From: Xanthocytophaga agilis
GTDB taxonomy: Bacteria; Bacteroidota; Bacteroidia; Cytophagales; 172606-1
Length of the DNA: 64,000 nt
Direction of reading: 5' to 3'
Assembly: GCF_030068605.1 (NCBI RefSeq)
Contig: NZ_JASJOU010000004.1
Coordinates: forward strand, 524,378 to 588,377
The position numbers were made by a program, and so were the translations under genes. How positions within the stretch are numbered: position 1 is the stretch's first letter; each line of letters starts with the position of its first letter. Shown here one piece after another: positions 1-8,182 of the stretch. The notes beneath the pieces were generated by a model, which saw only the letters and a list, made by a program, of their open reading frames with translations, did no database searches and was not told the DNA's origin.

Positions 1-33
1 TCCCTGAAAGTAGGTAATCTACCATCTTTGCTC

Positions 34-66
34 TGACCATAGATCGGATCATCCGAACTATGGTCA
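34..66. terminator. Strong stem-loop at the left edge
   Basis: TGACCATAG (34-42) pairs with CTATGGTCA (58-66), and TCGG/CCGA extends the stem across one A-A mismatch. A GTTT follows on the plus strand, so it may terminate a gene lying left of the window. The U-run is weak, so the terminator role is inferred. Confidence 0.45.
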
Positions 67-219
67 GTTTCATATTGTCCAAATCCCGATCTTTGTATCA
101 CTCATCCGGTCAGAAAAAGACAACGCAACCGAAACTTTTTATCCTGTCTATTTTTCTGCATCCGGATACTTTTTCATCTATTTTTTAACCATTTTTTTCA
201 ACTAACCCTTTTTAAAACT

Positions 220-638
220 ATGGCACTAAGTGAGCCCTATTAACCTCACGAGCCGATTGTGACAGAGTCCTTGATGAGCTGTCAGACATCAAAGGCAATC
301 TGGAATTCCGTCAGATCTCCCTGACGCGTAGTAAAGATAATGCAGCTGACAGAGCGTCTACTATTGATGCTGATCTGGCAGCAGCCGAAGCAGAGGTAGA
401 ATCGCTGATTTCGATTATCGCAGCCCTTCCTGAAAGTGCAACCAAAACCGAAATGGAAAACCGGAAGGTACGTGCTGATTATCGGTTGTTCACCTTACAG
501 CAACGGAAGGCTCAGTTTGGTACTACCGCCGTGATTCTGTATGAATCCGAGTTGGGAGAGATCGAACCGCGTTTGTCGGTGGTAGACGGCTCAATGAGTG
601 AAGTAACCACTCGTAAAGCAGCTTTGCCAGCAGGCTAA
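220..638 (+). pseudogene. Small coiled-coil protein gene broken by a one-base deletion near its start
   Basis: An ATG at 220 opens the short frame MALSEPY and stops at once at TAA (241). The next frame is open from 234 to 638 and continues naturally as LTSRADCDRVLDEL. Restoring one T near 240 would give one ~139-residue protein. The product would be highly charged, rich in Ala and Glu, with long helices typical of a coiled coil (ADLAAAEAEVESL). I do not recognise a function; small helical proteins of this kind occur in Bacteroidota beside secretion or phage-like genes, which is only recall. It lies just upstream of the truncated RHS fragment. The frameshift could be a real lesion or a sequencing error. 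Confidence 0.5.
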
Positions 639-676
639 GCGAATAGGCAACGAGTATACGCAGATGCAGCGTAGAA

Positions 677-1438
677 GTGGCATCCACTAAAAGGCAGTAC
701 AATGGTAACATTGCTTCTCAGAAATGGATGAGCAGCTTTGACAAAGTATCCCGTCAGTATGTGTATAGTTATGATGCCCTCAACCGCTTGAAGGGAGCTG
801 ACTATACCAGTACCGCAACCACGAATGAATTGTATTCCCTGCAAAATATGGAGTATGATAAAAACGGGAACATCACCCATCTGGAGCGGTATGGTGCAAT
901 TGCCTTTAATACATCCGGCAAGGCAACAGGATTTGGCTTGGTTGACAATCTGACCTATAGCTATGAAACAGGAGCCAATCAGAGCAATCGCCTGCTGGCA
1001 GTAGCAGATGGATCTAATAACCCTACCAATGGGCAGGCAGGGGATTTTGTGGAACCGACTACGCAGCTTGGCGATGATAATTATACGCCTTTAACCAATG
1101 GAGAAAGTCCTCAAGAGGGTGATGTAGGTACATATGAGTATACAGGCAACAATCCAGAGCGTAAAGGTACTTTCGATCACTTTGAAATATATACAGATGG
1201 TAATACAGTCAATTCTAAAGGAGGAACTGAGAAAAATCCTGGACCTACAAAGCCGGGCACAAAAACGAATTATCAAAAGGACAAATACTCTGTCATACGT
1301 AAGAGAAGCCCACATACAGTAGTAAGTGGTAGTGACGGCAATTATAATGTTGAAAGAAACGGAAAAAAAGCTTCTGGTTTTAAAGTTGTTAATAATGCAG
1401 AATTTGAGAAGATTAGACAAAAAGTAACAGGAGATTAA
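677..1438 (+). CDS. 5'-truncated RHS-repeat fragment with a variable C-terminal tip
   Basis: The start is GTG at 677; the frame is open back to 647, just after a TAG. The first ~100 residues carry RHS/YD-repeat signatures such as QYNGNIASQKW, YVYSYDALNRL and MEYDKNGNITHLERYG. A full RHS protein would have well over a thousand residues upstream, so this is a displaced remnant, not a working shell. After about residue 150 the sequence changes to a Gly/Pro/Lys-rich tip (GTFDHFEIYTDG, KYSVIRKRSPHTV, GFKVVNNAEFEKIR) that I cannot assign to a toxin family. The following gene starts on the very next base, as is usual for a toxin tip and its partner. Expression is doubtful without the upstream shell. 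Confidence 0.6.
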   Translation: MASTKRQYNGNIASQKWMSSFDKVSRQYVYSYDALNRLKGADYTSTATTNELYSLQNMEYDKNGNITHLERYGAIAFNTSGKATGFGLVDNLTYSYETGANQSNRLLAVADGSNNPTNGQAGDFVEPTTQLGDDNYTPLTNGESPQEGDVGTYEYTGNNPERKGTFDHFEIYTDGNTVNSKGGTEKNPGPTKPGTKTNYQKDKYSVIRKRSPHTVVSGSDGNYNVERNGKKASGFKVVNNAEFEKIRQKVTGD

Positions 1439-2113
1439 ATGAGAAAAATATCATTGGTACTCGCATTAATTTTTATTAGTATAGTTTTAAATGCCCAAGA
1501 TAGAATTGTCGTTAAGTCTGTTTTACAAACTGACTCTATTGAAGTATTGCTTAAACTTGGAAAACAGGAAGCACTTCAACGACTAATGGGGTTTGTCAGA
1601 AACGAATATGATTTTACCACAGATGGGTGGTATGAAGTCGGGGACATTAATCTAAGTTATAATGATGCTATGAGTTATCCCCCTGCTACAAATCCATATA
1701 CTTCACTAAAGTTAAAGGCATATTTCTGGATATGGCTGATCGCCACCAGTCAAGAAGATAGACTAATTAAGTCAGAATGGCATCCGGGATTTCTTGGGAT
1801 ACTTATCTCTCCAGATAGTGATGATAAATATGGAATCTATGACTTAATGGCTTTTTATAAAACTTCTGGCCGTCGGGTTTTAGGAGAAGATACAATCGAA
1901 ATAGTTGATTTTGAAATACTAAAGTCTAAGTCAGGCTTACAAGAAAAGAAACTGAAAGAGATTGATATCTTGTATTTCAAGTGGTTTGAGGTATTTCAAA
2001 AAAATGGATTATCCTATATTCAAAAGAGAAAGAGCTACCCGTTAACGAATTCACCCTTTAATTGGCAAATACTTGAAGTAAAAAGACGAAATATAACACC
2101 ATTACATAAGTAA
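1439..2113 (+). CDS. Secreted hypothetical protein, possible immunity partner of the preceding RHS tip
   Basis: A 224-residue protein whose ATG directly abuts the TAA of the RHS fragment, implying co-transcription and coupled translation. The N-terminus (MRKISLVLALIFISIVLNAQ) is a typical Bacteroidota signal peptide ending in NAQ, so the product is probably periplasmic or exported. The rest is a mixed alpha/beta sequence with many aromatic residues (FWIWLIATSQEDR, ILYFKWFEVFQKNG). No known domain was recognised. The position immediately 3' of a variable RHS tip suggests immunity, but that is inferred from context only. Confidence 0.6.
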   Translation: MRKISLVLALIFISIVLNAQDRIVVKSVLQTDSIEVLLKLGKQEALQRLMGFVRNEYDFTTDGWYEVGDINLSYNDAMSYPPATNPYTSLKLKAYFWIWLIATSQEDRLIKSEWHPGFLGILISPDSDDKYGIYDLMAFYKTSGRRVLGEDTIEIVDFEILKSKSGLQEKKLKEIDILYFKWFEVFQKNGLSYIQKRKSYPLTNSPFNWQILEVKRRNITPLHK

Positions 2114-2219
2114 ATCTCAAATTTATATTTTGTGTTAAAGTTTGACTTATCTCAAACATCACTAATAAATTATCAGTAAGCTCCCTGAAAATAAGAAAAC
2201 TAAATTATAACCCTCGGGA

Positions 2220-3161
2220 ATGAATCTGGTGGGTATTGAAACGCAGGGTAATCCCAATCATGAGTTTCAGTACAACGGAAAAGAAAAGCAGGAAGAGTTT
2301 GGCTTGAACTGGAGCGATTATGGAGCCAGAATGTATGATGCGCAACTAGGCAGGTGGCATGTACCAGATCCGATGACTGAAACACAGGAATCCTGGTCAA
2401 CTTATCATTATGTGTATGATAATCCAGTATTACGAACCGATCCCGATGGACGTTGTCCTGATGGAGATTGTCCTGAATTAAGTGTTGCAGGATTCATTGA
2501 GAGTACCGTAAAAGATCTAGCAGTTACAGCTTTAGTAGGGATAGGTGATGCAATTGGAACTATTGCAAATATATCAGAAGGAAATTTTTCTAAAGGTTCT
2601 GTACGAGCATATAGAGATGATACTGGGACAATTCGCTTCCAGAACAGGCAAGAAAATAGTATAGGGCAAAGTTTGGCCAATATGGGCTCTGATTTGCTTG
2701 ACGTTGGCAATACTGCAGCTCTTTTGACTTCTGGAGGTACGAGTGGTTCTGTAACCAGCGGAGGTTTGATGCTGGCAAAGACAGGAGCTAAGTCAACAAT
2801 AGCCAATGGGATTGTACAATCAACAAAAAAAGCTCTACACAAAAATGCTAAAGATGCTGAAGGTAACTTTGTAATCTTTAGAGTAGATGAATTTGAAGGA
2901 GGACCACCATTAAAGATTGGAAAAGCAAAAGCAGAAGATATTATGGTAACTTCTAATACAAATAGAAGAATGCATACTAGTGTAAGAAAGGCAAAGAAAG
3001 AAGGATATAAAGATGCAGTAGGTTCAATAATTGAGGATCTTGGCTGGACTACTTCTGGAAAAGCAGTAGAAAGAGAAGCAAAGCTCGTAAAAGAAGGAAG
3101 AAAAAATGGAAACCCACTACCATTAAATAAAGAGAAAGATAAACGATATCATCCTGATTAA
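2220..3161 (+). CDS. Orphan RHS core cassette with C-terminal nuclease-like tip
   Basis: A 313-residue protein starting inside the RHS core. Residues 1-75 match the RHS-repeat-associated core (GIETQGNPNHEFQYNGKEKQ, DYGARMYDAQLGRW, DNPVLRTDPDG). Residues ~85-200 are a Gly/Ala-rich hydrophobic linker (TALVGIGDAIGTIANI), as seen in pretoxin regions. The last ~95 residues read FVIFRVDEFEGGPPLKIGKA, NRRMHTSVRK and GKAVEREAKLVKEGRKNG. The order K-I-G, R, E resembles GIY-YIG nucleases, but the match is weak. The translocating RHS shell is missing, so it is a displaced cassette that would need recombination into a full RHS gene. The next gene begins one base after its stop and is the likely immunity gene. 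Confidence 0.65.
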   Translation: MNLVGIETQGNPNHEFQYNGKEKQEEFGLNWSDYGARMYDAQLGRWHVPDPMTETQESWSTYHYVYDNPVLRTDPDGRCPDGDCPELSVAGFIESTVKDLAVTALVGIGDAIGTIANISEGNFSKGSVRAYRDDTGTIRFQNRQENSIGQSLANMGSDLLDVGNTAALLTSGGTSGSVTSGGLMLAKTGAKSTIANGIVQSTKKALHKNAKDAEGNFVIFRVDEFEGGPPLKIGKAKAEDIMVTSNTNRRMHTSVRKAKKEGYKDAVGSIIEDLGWTTSGKAVEREAKLVKEGRKNGNPLPLNKEKDKRYHPD

Positions 3162-3162
3162 T

Positions 3163-3645
3163 ATGAAAATTAAACTTACAAACACTACAACAATTATTAA
3201 TCTATCTCACAATTTAGATACAATCAAGGTTAGAGAACATTTTAAACAATATCTGGAAAATATCTCTCAAATGATTAAGGATGAAAAACTAATGGATTGG
3301 GAATTAGAGATATGGTGTAATTACACAAAAAGTGATAATATAAAAGTTTTTAAAAGCACGAAGCCTTATATTCAAGATAAGCGAAAGGAAATCTTTATAC
3401 ATATACCTATTCCACCAAAAGAAGTAATAGAATGGGGAATCGAGCAATCACAATTCACAACAGTAGTTCATCCTGAGGGAATCGAAAAGTATTATACTGG
3501 AGTAGATGTAGATTTTTATGAATCAAAGTCACTTCTTGAACATGCTGTAAGTTGTATAGAGAAAGGAATTCTTTTTGCATTCTCTGATGGAATAACCATT
3601 GCTGGTACAAAAGTAAAGATAAAAAATATAAACAGCCCAACGTAA
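3163..3645 (+). CDS. Probable immunity protein for the preceding RHS tip (Imm9-like?)
   Basis: A 160-residue soluble protein without signal peptide, starting one base after the RHS stop codon, which is the classic toxin/immunity arrangement. The sequence has alternating strands and helices and a conserved-looking centre (WELEIWCNYTKSDNIKVFKS, KEIFIHIPIPPKEVIEWG) and ends in a helix plus strand (CIEKGILFAFSDGITIAGTK). From memory this resembles the Imm9 family of polymorphic-toxin immunity proteins, but I cannot confirm it. The role, binding and neutralising the cognate tip in the cytoplasm, is inferred from position. A hairpin at 3672 closes the unit. Confidence 0.6.
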   Translation: MKIKLTNTTTIINLSHNLDTIKVREHFKQYLENISQMIKDEKLMDWELEIWCNYTKSDNIKVFKSTKPYIQDKRKEIFIHIPIPPKEVIEWGIEQSQFTTVVHPEGIEKYYTGVDVDFYESKSLLEHAVSCIEKGILFAFSDGITIAGTKVKIKNINSPT

Positions 3646-3671
3646 CATGTATTCTATATAACTAATTATAG

Positions 3672-3702
3672 GCCCTTGCCATCATAGGCAGGGGCTTTGT
3701 CT
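3672..3702 (+). terminator. Hairpin after the immunity gene
   Basis: GCCCTTGCC pairs with GGCAGGGGC (one G-T wobble) around an ATCATA loop, followed by TTTGTCT. It lies 26 bases after the stop codon of the 3163 gene. A plausible intrinsic terminator with a short U-tract. Confidence 0.6.
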
Positions 3703-3707
3703 AATAG

Positions 3708-4898
3708 AAGAAGATTTTATCTAAAGCAATATCAGCTATAGGTAACTGGGAGCAGTTAGAGCTGGTCTATCAACCTAAAGAAGAGCAGACAGTCGAAGTA
3801 AGCGTTGTCAATTCTTCTGCCAGAGTAGCGACTTATTTTGATGATCTGCAAGTGAATCAAGAGCCGCCTTTGATAGTACAGGAGAATCATTATGATCCAT
3901 GGGGATTGAATTTGGCTGGTATCGAGACGCAGGGAAATCCAAATGATAAGTTTCAGTACAATGGGAAGGAAAAGCAGGAAGAGTTTGGACTGGATTGGAT
4001 AGATTATGGGGCAAGGATGTATAACCCACAGCTGGGTAGATGGAGTGCGATTGATCCGATGGCAGAACGGGGACGCAGATGGTCGCCCTATAACTACGTG
4101 TTTAATAATCCAATCATGTTTATTGATCCAGATGGAATGTGGGTGCGTAGTACTGATTCGTGGAATAGCATGAATGATGCCTTTGATCAAGAGAAAAAAG
4201 AACAGGAGGAGCGGAAAAGACAACAAAATGATCCCAAAAATACTTACTGATTTAGTATTAAAAATAATCAGCAAGCTTTTTTAGAAAAAGAAGAAGTAAA
4301 TAGATTTGTACCTGATGATAATCAAAGGAACATTCCTTTCTATGTTAATGGTCGAAAGTATACCGCTCATAGTCTTAGAACATTAAGAGGAAGAGATGAT
4401 GGAGACGATCGAATAGGTGCTTTCACTGGAATTCAGACATTATCTCTTGATGATTTAGCATATATTCTTGGCCATGCTGTATATAGATTAGCAGATGGAG
4501 GAGGTTCTGCAGAAATAGAGACTTTCAATGAATCAGTTGGGAGACCATTAGATTATAAAAATACTCTTTATAGGTTATTTGAGAACTTTAATAGAGGAGA
4601 TCTAATTGAAATTAATGGTACTACCTATAACCCGAATGCAGTGGGTAATTATCTATGGGGAATGGTTCTAAGATACTGGGGAGTGCTTTTTGGTCCACAA
4701 AATCTTGCAGAAGCCGGCTCGTTAATACACGGTAGGGATGATGAACCATAGGAACAAAGTGCAATAATCAAGGGAAAGCAAAAAGCATACTCTAAAGAAG
4801 TGAATAGTCAAAGTTTTTTAGCAGTAGTGACTATAGTTCAGCATAGTATAGTTAAATTAATAGATTTCAATCAAAATGAACATTACTCTGCATTTTAA
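3708..4898 (+). pseudogene. RHS core cassette interrupted by two in-frame stop codons
   Basis: One reading frame runs from 3708 to TAA at 4896-4898 with only two interruptions, TGA at 4248-4250 and TAG at 4749-4751. The first part holds pre-core RHS sequence (IGNWEQLELVYQP, RVATYFDDLQV) and the core (NHYDPWGLNLAGIETQGNP, DYGARMYNPQLGRW, INPDG-like FIDPDG). Between the stops lie 166 more codons including RKYTAHSLRTLRGRDDGDD and GNYLWGMVLRYWG. After the TAG the frame continues as EQSAIIKGKQKAYSKEV. The GNYLWG stretch recalls the Ntox44-type tip, tentatively. An intact ATG-initiated piece (3852-4250) could still be made but would lack the toxin tip. The next gene is a lipoprotein that may be its former partner. 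Confidence 0.7.
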
Positions 4899-4949
4899 AA
4901 CTTTAACGCTTAAAAAAGGCACGCTTAAAAAAATATCATTACATCCATT

Positions 4950-5438
4950 ATGAAACTGGAAACTAATCAGATAAAGACTTTATGTTTTATTATACTTATA
5001 AGCATTGTATTTTCTGCTTGCACTAAATCAGAGAACGATTATAAAAATGATTTTCTCAGAAATGAGAAAAAAATAGATGAATTATATGTATATCTAAAAT
5101 CCAATTATATGGACAAATATCGGAATAATAGAAACAGGATTTATTTTGATAATTGTAATAAAAAGGATAGAAAATCTCCAAAAGGAATGTGTGATGATTT
5201 TGTTACAGAAAAAATGGAAGAGCTTGGGCTTAGACAAATTAGCCTTGAAAAAAACTTCTGTAACCAAACGAATGAATTTGATGAAGTATATTTAACTCTT
5301 GATAAATCAAGCTATTATCCCATAATATCATATGCTTTCAATATGTGTAAAGAAAAAATAGTATTTGAAGATAAAACAATAAAGTTGCAATACTTAAAAC
5401 CACATTGGTCATTACTGATTGATAGTAGTTTTCCTTGA
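4950..5438 (+). CDS. Small lipoprotein, possible immunity partner of the broken RHS cassette
   Basis: A 162-residue protein with a lipoprotein signal peptide: a charged start, hydrophobic CFIILISIVF, then the lipobox SAC with Cys at about residue 24. It is therefore predicted to be anchored in the inner or outer membrane, facing the periplasm. The mature part is Lys/Asp/Asn-rich with five further cysteines (NCNKKDRKSPKGMCDDF, NFCNQTN, FNMCKEK), suggesting disulfides. No family recognised. It follows the broken RHS tip by ~50 bases, and some RHS immunity proteins are lipoproteins, so immunity is a reasonable but untested guess. Confidence 0.6.
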   Translation: MKLETNQIKTLCFIILISIVFSACTKSENDYKNDFLRNEKKIDELYVYLKSNYMDKYRNNRNRIYFDNCNKKDRKSPKGMCDDFVTEKMEELGLRQISLEKNFCNQTNEFDEVYLTLDKSSYYPIISYAFNMCKEKIVFEDKTIKLQYLKPHWSLLIDSSFP

Positions 5439-5539
5439 TATTAGAAATGATTAATTAATTCACCTCTAATATCATGCCGTATGGGTAATCTAGGTAGTAA
5501 CCAATGTGGTAAGGACTTATGAGCAGGCCAGCTAGAATT

Positions 5540-6202
5540 ATGATAAATTTTCTATTCTCAATCCTGTTGGCTTTTCCTTTGTATTCTCAAGTGGAAAGCC
5601 AATTATTTTATAAAGACATTGATTATTTTACTCTCAGAGGAACAATACCGTTACTGGAAAGTGAGAAAAATCAGTATCCCTACTATCAGATAAAGAATGT
5701 TGGATCAGATCAACGCATATTAACTCTTTGCTATACAAAGGATAAGAAAACTGTTTGTACTTACAAAAGAGTAAAGGATTATTGGGTAAGGGTCACGAAG
5801 CTGGATGAGGAAGACGAAATGTATTCGTATGAATATATCTTTCCAAACAGAACTTTGACCTTGGTATATGAAGGTAATCCTAATAGCAAAGATTTTCAAC
5901 TTTTGAGTGTAAAGATCTTTACACTCAAAAAAGTTACAGAGGCAAATTATTCAAAGTTTAATTTAAAACTTAGTCCTTCTCCTACAGTAGAAGGCATCCT
6001 CAAAGGATATAAACCTACCAATACTTACCAAACTTATATTACATTAGCAAATGGAGAAGTTAAAACAGTAAGTGAGCTTAAAGAAGGTAACGTTATTGTT
6101 AAAACAAAGAAAAAATGCTATACTATTAAAAAGGGGAATTATATTCATAATATCTTTTGGTGGAATTTCTTTCAAGGTGAGGAGCACAATTGTCAGCAAT
6201 AG
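5540..6202 (+). CDS. Secreted hypothetical protein in the RHS region
   Basis: The frame opens at ATG 5519, but ATG 5540 gives a clean signal peptide (MINFLFSILLAFPLYSQ), so 5540 is preferred; the product has 220 residues. The mature protein is beta-rich with many Tyr and Lys residues (DQRILTLCYTKDKKTVCTYK, YEYIFPNRTLTLVYEGN). The tail YITLANGEVKTVSELKEGNV is reminiscent of a small hedgehog/intein-type (Hint) or carbohydrate-binding strand pattern, but no catalytic residues can be placed. It sits between two RHS cassettes, so it may be a stranded accessory or immunity gene. A perfect hairpin terminator lies ~155 bases downstream. Confidence 0.55.
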   Translation: MINFLFSILLAFPLYSQVESQLFYKDIDYFTLRGTIPLLESEKNQYPYYQIKNVGSDQRILTLCYTKDKKTVCTYKRVKDYWVRVTKLDEEDEMYSYEYIFPNRTLTLVYEGNPNSKDFQLLSVKIFTLKKVTEANYSKFNLKLSPSPTVEGILKGYKPTNTYQTYITLANGEVKTVSELKEGNVIVKTKKKCYTIKKGNYIHNIFWWNFFQGEEHNCQQ

Positions 6203-6357
6203 ATAATATGATTTTAGTTAATATGATCATCTCAAACTTCGGTAAAAGAGGAGAACTTGAATAGATCAAATCGATTGATGATTTGAAATGACAGCATTGA
6301 TACAATATAAATCCAATACTTCACCTCTATATTAAAACCTTAAATTATTTTCTAACT

Positions 6358-6392
6358 AAACCCTTACTTGTTAAAGTAAGGGTTTGGTTTTA
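6358..6392 (+). terminator. Perfect 12-bp stem terminator
   Basis: AAACCCTTACTT (6358-6369) pairs perfectly with AAGTAAGGGTTT (6374-6385) around a GTTA loop, followed by GGTTTTAT. It most likely ends transcription of the 5540 gene. Confidence 0.75.
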
Positions 6393-6424
6393 TATACCTA
6401 CAGTTAAATAGTTGTGCAAGTGAT

Positions 6425-6527
6425 GGTCAGGTGTATTTTGATAACTTTGAGAGCAAGTACGAAGAGATCTGATTGTTCAGGAGAATCATGAAGTTTATCC
6501 GGCTTTTTCAGCGGGAATCCGTGGGGA
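6425..6527 (+). pseudogene. Frameshifted scrap of RHS pre-core sequence
   Basis: Short pieces of the same pre-core sequence seen at 3800-3900 can be read in shifted frames: GQVYFDNFES, then IVQENHEVYPAFSAG, then NPWGLNLAG leading into the next cassette. The copy at 3708 has YFDDLQV and IVQENHYDPWGLNLAG at matching places. This shows the following cassette was cut out of a full RHS gene or eroded at its left edge. Confidence 0.55.
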
Positions 6528-7508
6528 TTGAATCTGGCTGGCATTGAAACACAAGGGAATCCCAATCATAAGTTTCAGTTTTTAGGTCAGGAAAAACAAG
6601 ATGAATTCAATCTAAATTGGGTTGAGACCTTCTTCAGGAGTTATGATCCTCAACTTGGAAGGTTTCATCAAATAGATCTTTTAAGTAACTTCTTTACGAT
6701 GCTTAGTCCATACGTCTATTCTTATAATAATCCCATAACTTATTCTGATCCAACAGGTTTAGCAGGAGAAGAAGCTGAAGATAATGGCAAATCAAAAAGA
6801 GCAGAAAGAAGAAGAGAAAGAAAGTGGAAACGAGAACAAAGGAGAGCTAAGCGTGATGCAGGAAAAGGGAAAGATAATCAGACCTATATTACTGCAACAG
6901 GAAATAGCAAAGACTTCCCATTTAGGAAAAAGATAAAAGAAGTAAAGAAGATAAAGACAAAACTTCCAGAGACTAAACAGATAATTCTAGCGGTTAATAT
7001 TATTTCACTTCCTACTTCTAATGATGGAGAAGGTGATGATGATGATAATACTCCAAATGAACCTTCAAAGGTTATATATAAAGATGCAGAGATTGAGCCT
7101 GGAACAAAATACTCATTTGATGAAAGAATCAATTTCAAACCTAATACTGGCCAATTTGCTGATCCGGATGAGGTAGTTTCAAAAAAATTAGATGATTTAG
7201 TAAATCTATTAATAAATCACCCTAATGTTAAGGTGCTTATTGCAGGAAATGGGATAGCACTCTCTGACGGAAACCAGGATCCAAATCCTGATCTGTATGG
7301 TCATGGCAAGATAGCAATGGAGCGATCGGCTACACTAAATGGAAATCCTTCAACTGCGAAGCAAGTATTAACAGCAAGAGCAAGGGCTGTGTATAACTTT
7401 CTTATAAAACAAAAAGGAATTAGCAAGACACAATTAATTTATGGTCCAGGAAATGTCTTACGAGGTACTAAACCTACTGTTAGTTTTGAGATACGAAATC
7501 CGAAATAA
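6528..7508 (+). CDS. Orphan RHS core cassette fused to an OmpA-like C-terminal domain
   Basis: A 326-residue protein. Residues 1-78 are RHS core (NLAGIETQGNPNHKFQFLGQ, SYDPQLGRFHQID, YSYNNPITYSDPTG). Residues ~85-135 are a very basic Arg/Lys/Glu segment (RAERRRERKWKREQRRAKR). The last ~140 residues resemble an OmpA/MotB peptidoglycan-binding domain: INFKPNTGQFADPDE, LVNLLINHPNVKVLIAGNG, then ARARAVYNFLIKQKGI and a final beta strand (VSFEIRNP). This is an unusual end for an RHS protein, because the OmpA-like fold normally anchors proteins to the cell wall. The next gene, a metalloprotease-like protein, starts 10 bases after the stop. No separate immunity gene is obvious. Confidence 0.6.
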   Translation: MNLAGIETQGNPNHKFQFLGQEKQDEFNLNWVETFFRSYDPQLGRFHQIDLLSNFFTMLSPYVYSYNNPITYSDPTGLAGEEAEDNGKSKRAERRRERKWKREQRRAKRDAGKGKDNQTYITATGNSKDFPFRKKIKEVKKIKTKLPETKQIILAVNIISLPTSNDGEGDDDDNTPNEPSKVIYKDAEIEPGTKYSFDERINFKPNTGQFADPDEVVSKKLDDLVNLLINHPNVKVLIAGNGIALSDGNQDPNPDLYGHGKIAMERSATLNGNPSTAKQVLTARARAVYNFLIKQKGISKTQLIYGPGNVLRGTKPTVSFEIRNPK

Positions 7509-7518
7509 CTTCAGAAGT

Positions 7519-8076
7519 ATGAGAAAAGTGTATTTAACTATTATCTTTTATATCCTTTGTACTAATTTGTTTGCACAGATGCAAAAGGAAGCAGAAGTAG
7601 ACTCTATTTTATGGAATCCTACTGAAAAGCTCCGATGGGTTGACTTTAAGGAACCACCTAACCCTCAGGCTCTATTTGAAAAAGCAGCTTGTGCTTCCAG
7701 TATTTATGTGAAAGGAGGAAAAAGATCAGTTGGCTTTCCTGATTTTATAGTAGGATGTTATTTTCTTAAGAAACAGTCCTGGACTTTAGATACAGTTTCA
7801 GAAAGCTTATTAAGACATGAACAAGGACATTTTGACATCGCAGAGTTGTATGCCCGAAAGATAAGGCAAACAATTGATTCTTTACATAAGAAATCTACAG
7901 AGGACTTTAATATTTATGCAAATAATATTCAAGTATTATTAGAGAAATATTCAAAAGATGAGATTGCTTATGATAGAGAAACCAGTCATGGAACTGACAT
8001 GGTGGAACAAAAAAGATGGATACAGAAAATATCCTTTGAACTAAAACGGTTACATAATTTTGCCAAGAGTATTTGA
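7519..8076 (+). CDS. DUF922-like secreted metalloprotease
   Basis: The frame extends upstream to 7441 inside the previous gene, but ATG 7519 gives a signal peptide (MRKVYLTIIFYILCTNLFAQ), so a 185-residue product is chosen. The sequence has the DUF922 pattern: W.....LRWVDFKEPP near residues 37-47, an SW motif at 87-88 and SLLRHEQGHFDIAELYARK with the zinc-protease signature HEQGH at 100-104. The product is probably periplasmic and zinc-dependent. The 10-base gap to the RHS-OmpA cassette suggests one transcript, so it may process or protect against that protein. A hairpin terminator follows at 8148. Confidence 0.7.
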   Translation: MRKVYLTIIFYILCTNLFAQMQKEAEVDSILWNPTEKLRWVDFKEPPNPQALFEKAACASSIYVKGGKRSVGFPDFIVGCYFLKKQSWTLDTVSESLLRHEQGHFDIAELYARKIRQTIDSLHKKSTEDFNIYANNIQVLLEKYSKDEIAYDRETSHGTDMVEQKRWIQKISFELKRLHNFAKSI

Positions 8077-8147
8077 ATGGGTGGCAAGCCTTGAATTGAA
8101 TATAATACATATTTAAAGTTGACAGTTTTCAGAATGTATGTAAGCTA

Positions 8148-8182
8148 AACAGGTTTGAACATTTATGTCCAAACCTGTTTCT
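8148..8182 (+). terminator. Terminator after the DUF922-like gene
   Basis: AACAGGTTTG (8148-8157) pairs with CAAACCTGTT (8170-8179) over a 12-base loop, followed by TCTG. It marks the right border of the RHS region. Confidence 0.6.

Noticed and set aside
3756..4274. 172-codon minus-strand open frame
   Set aside because: It is antisense to the RHS core sequence, which explains its openness; the translation is low-complexity Ile/Leu/Phe/His with no domain.
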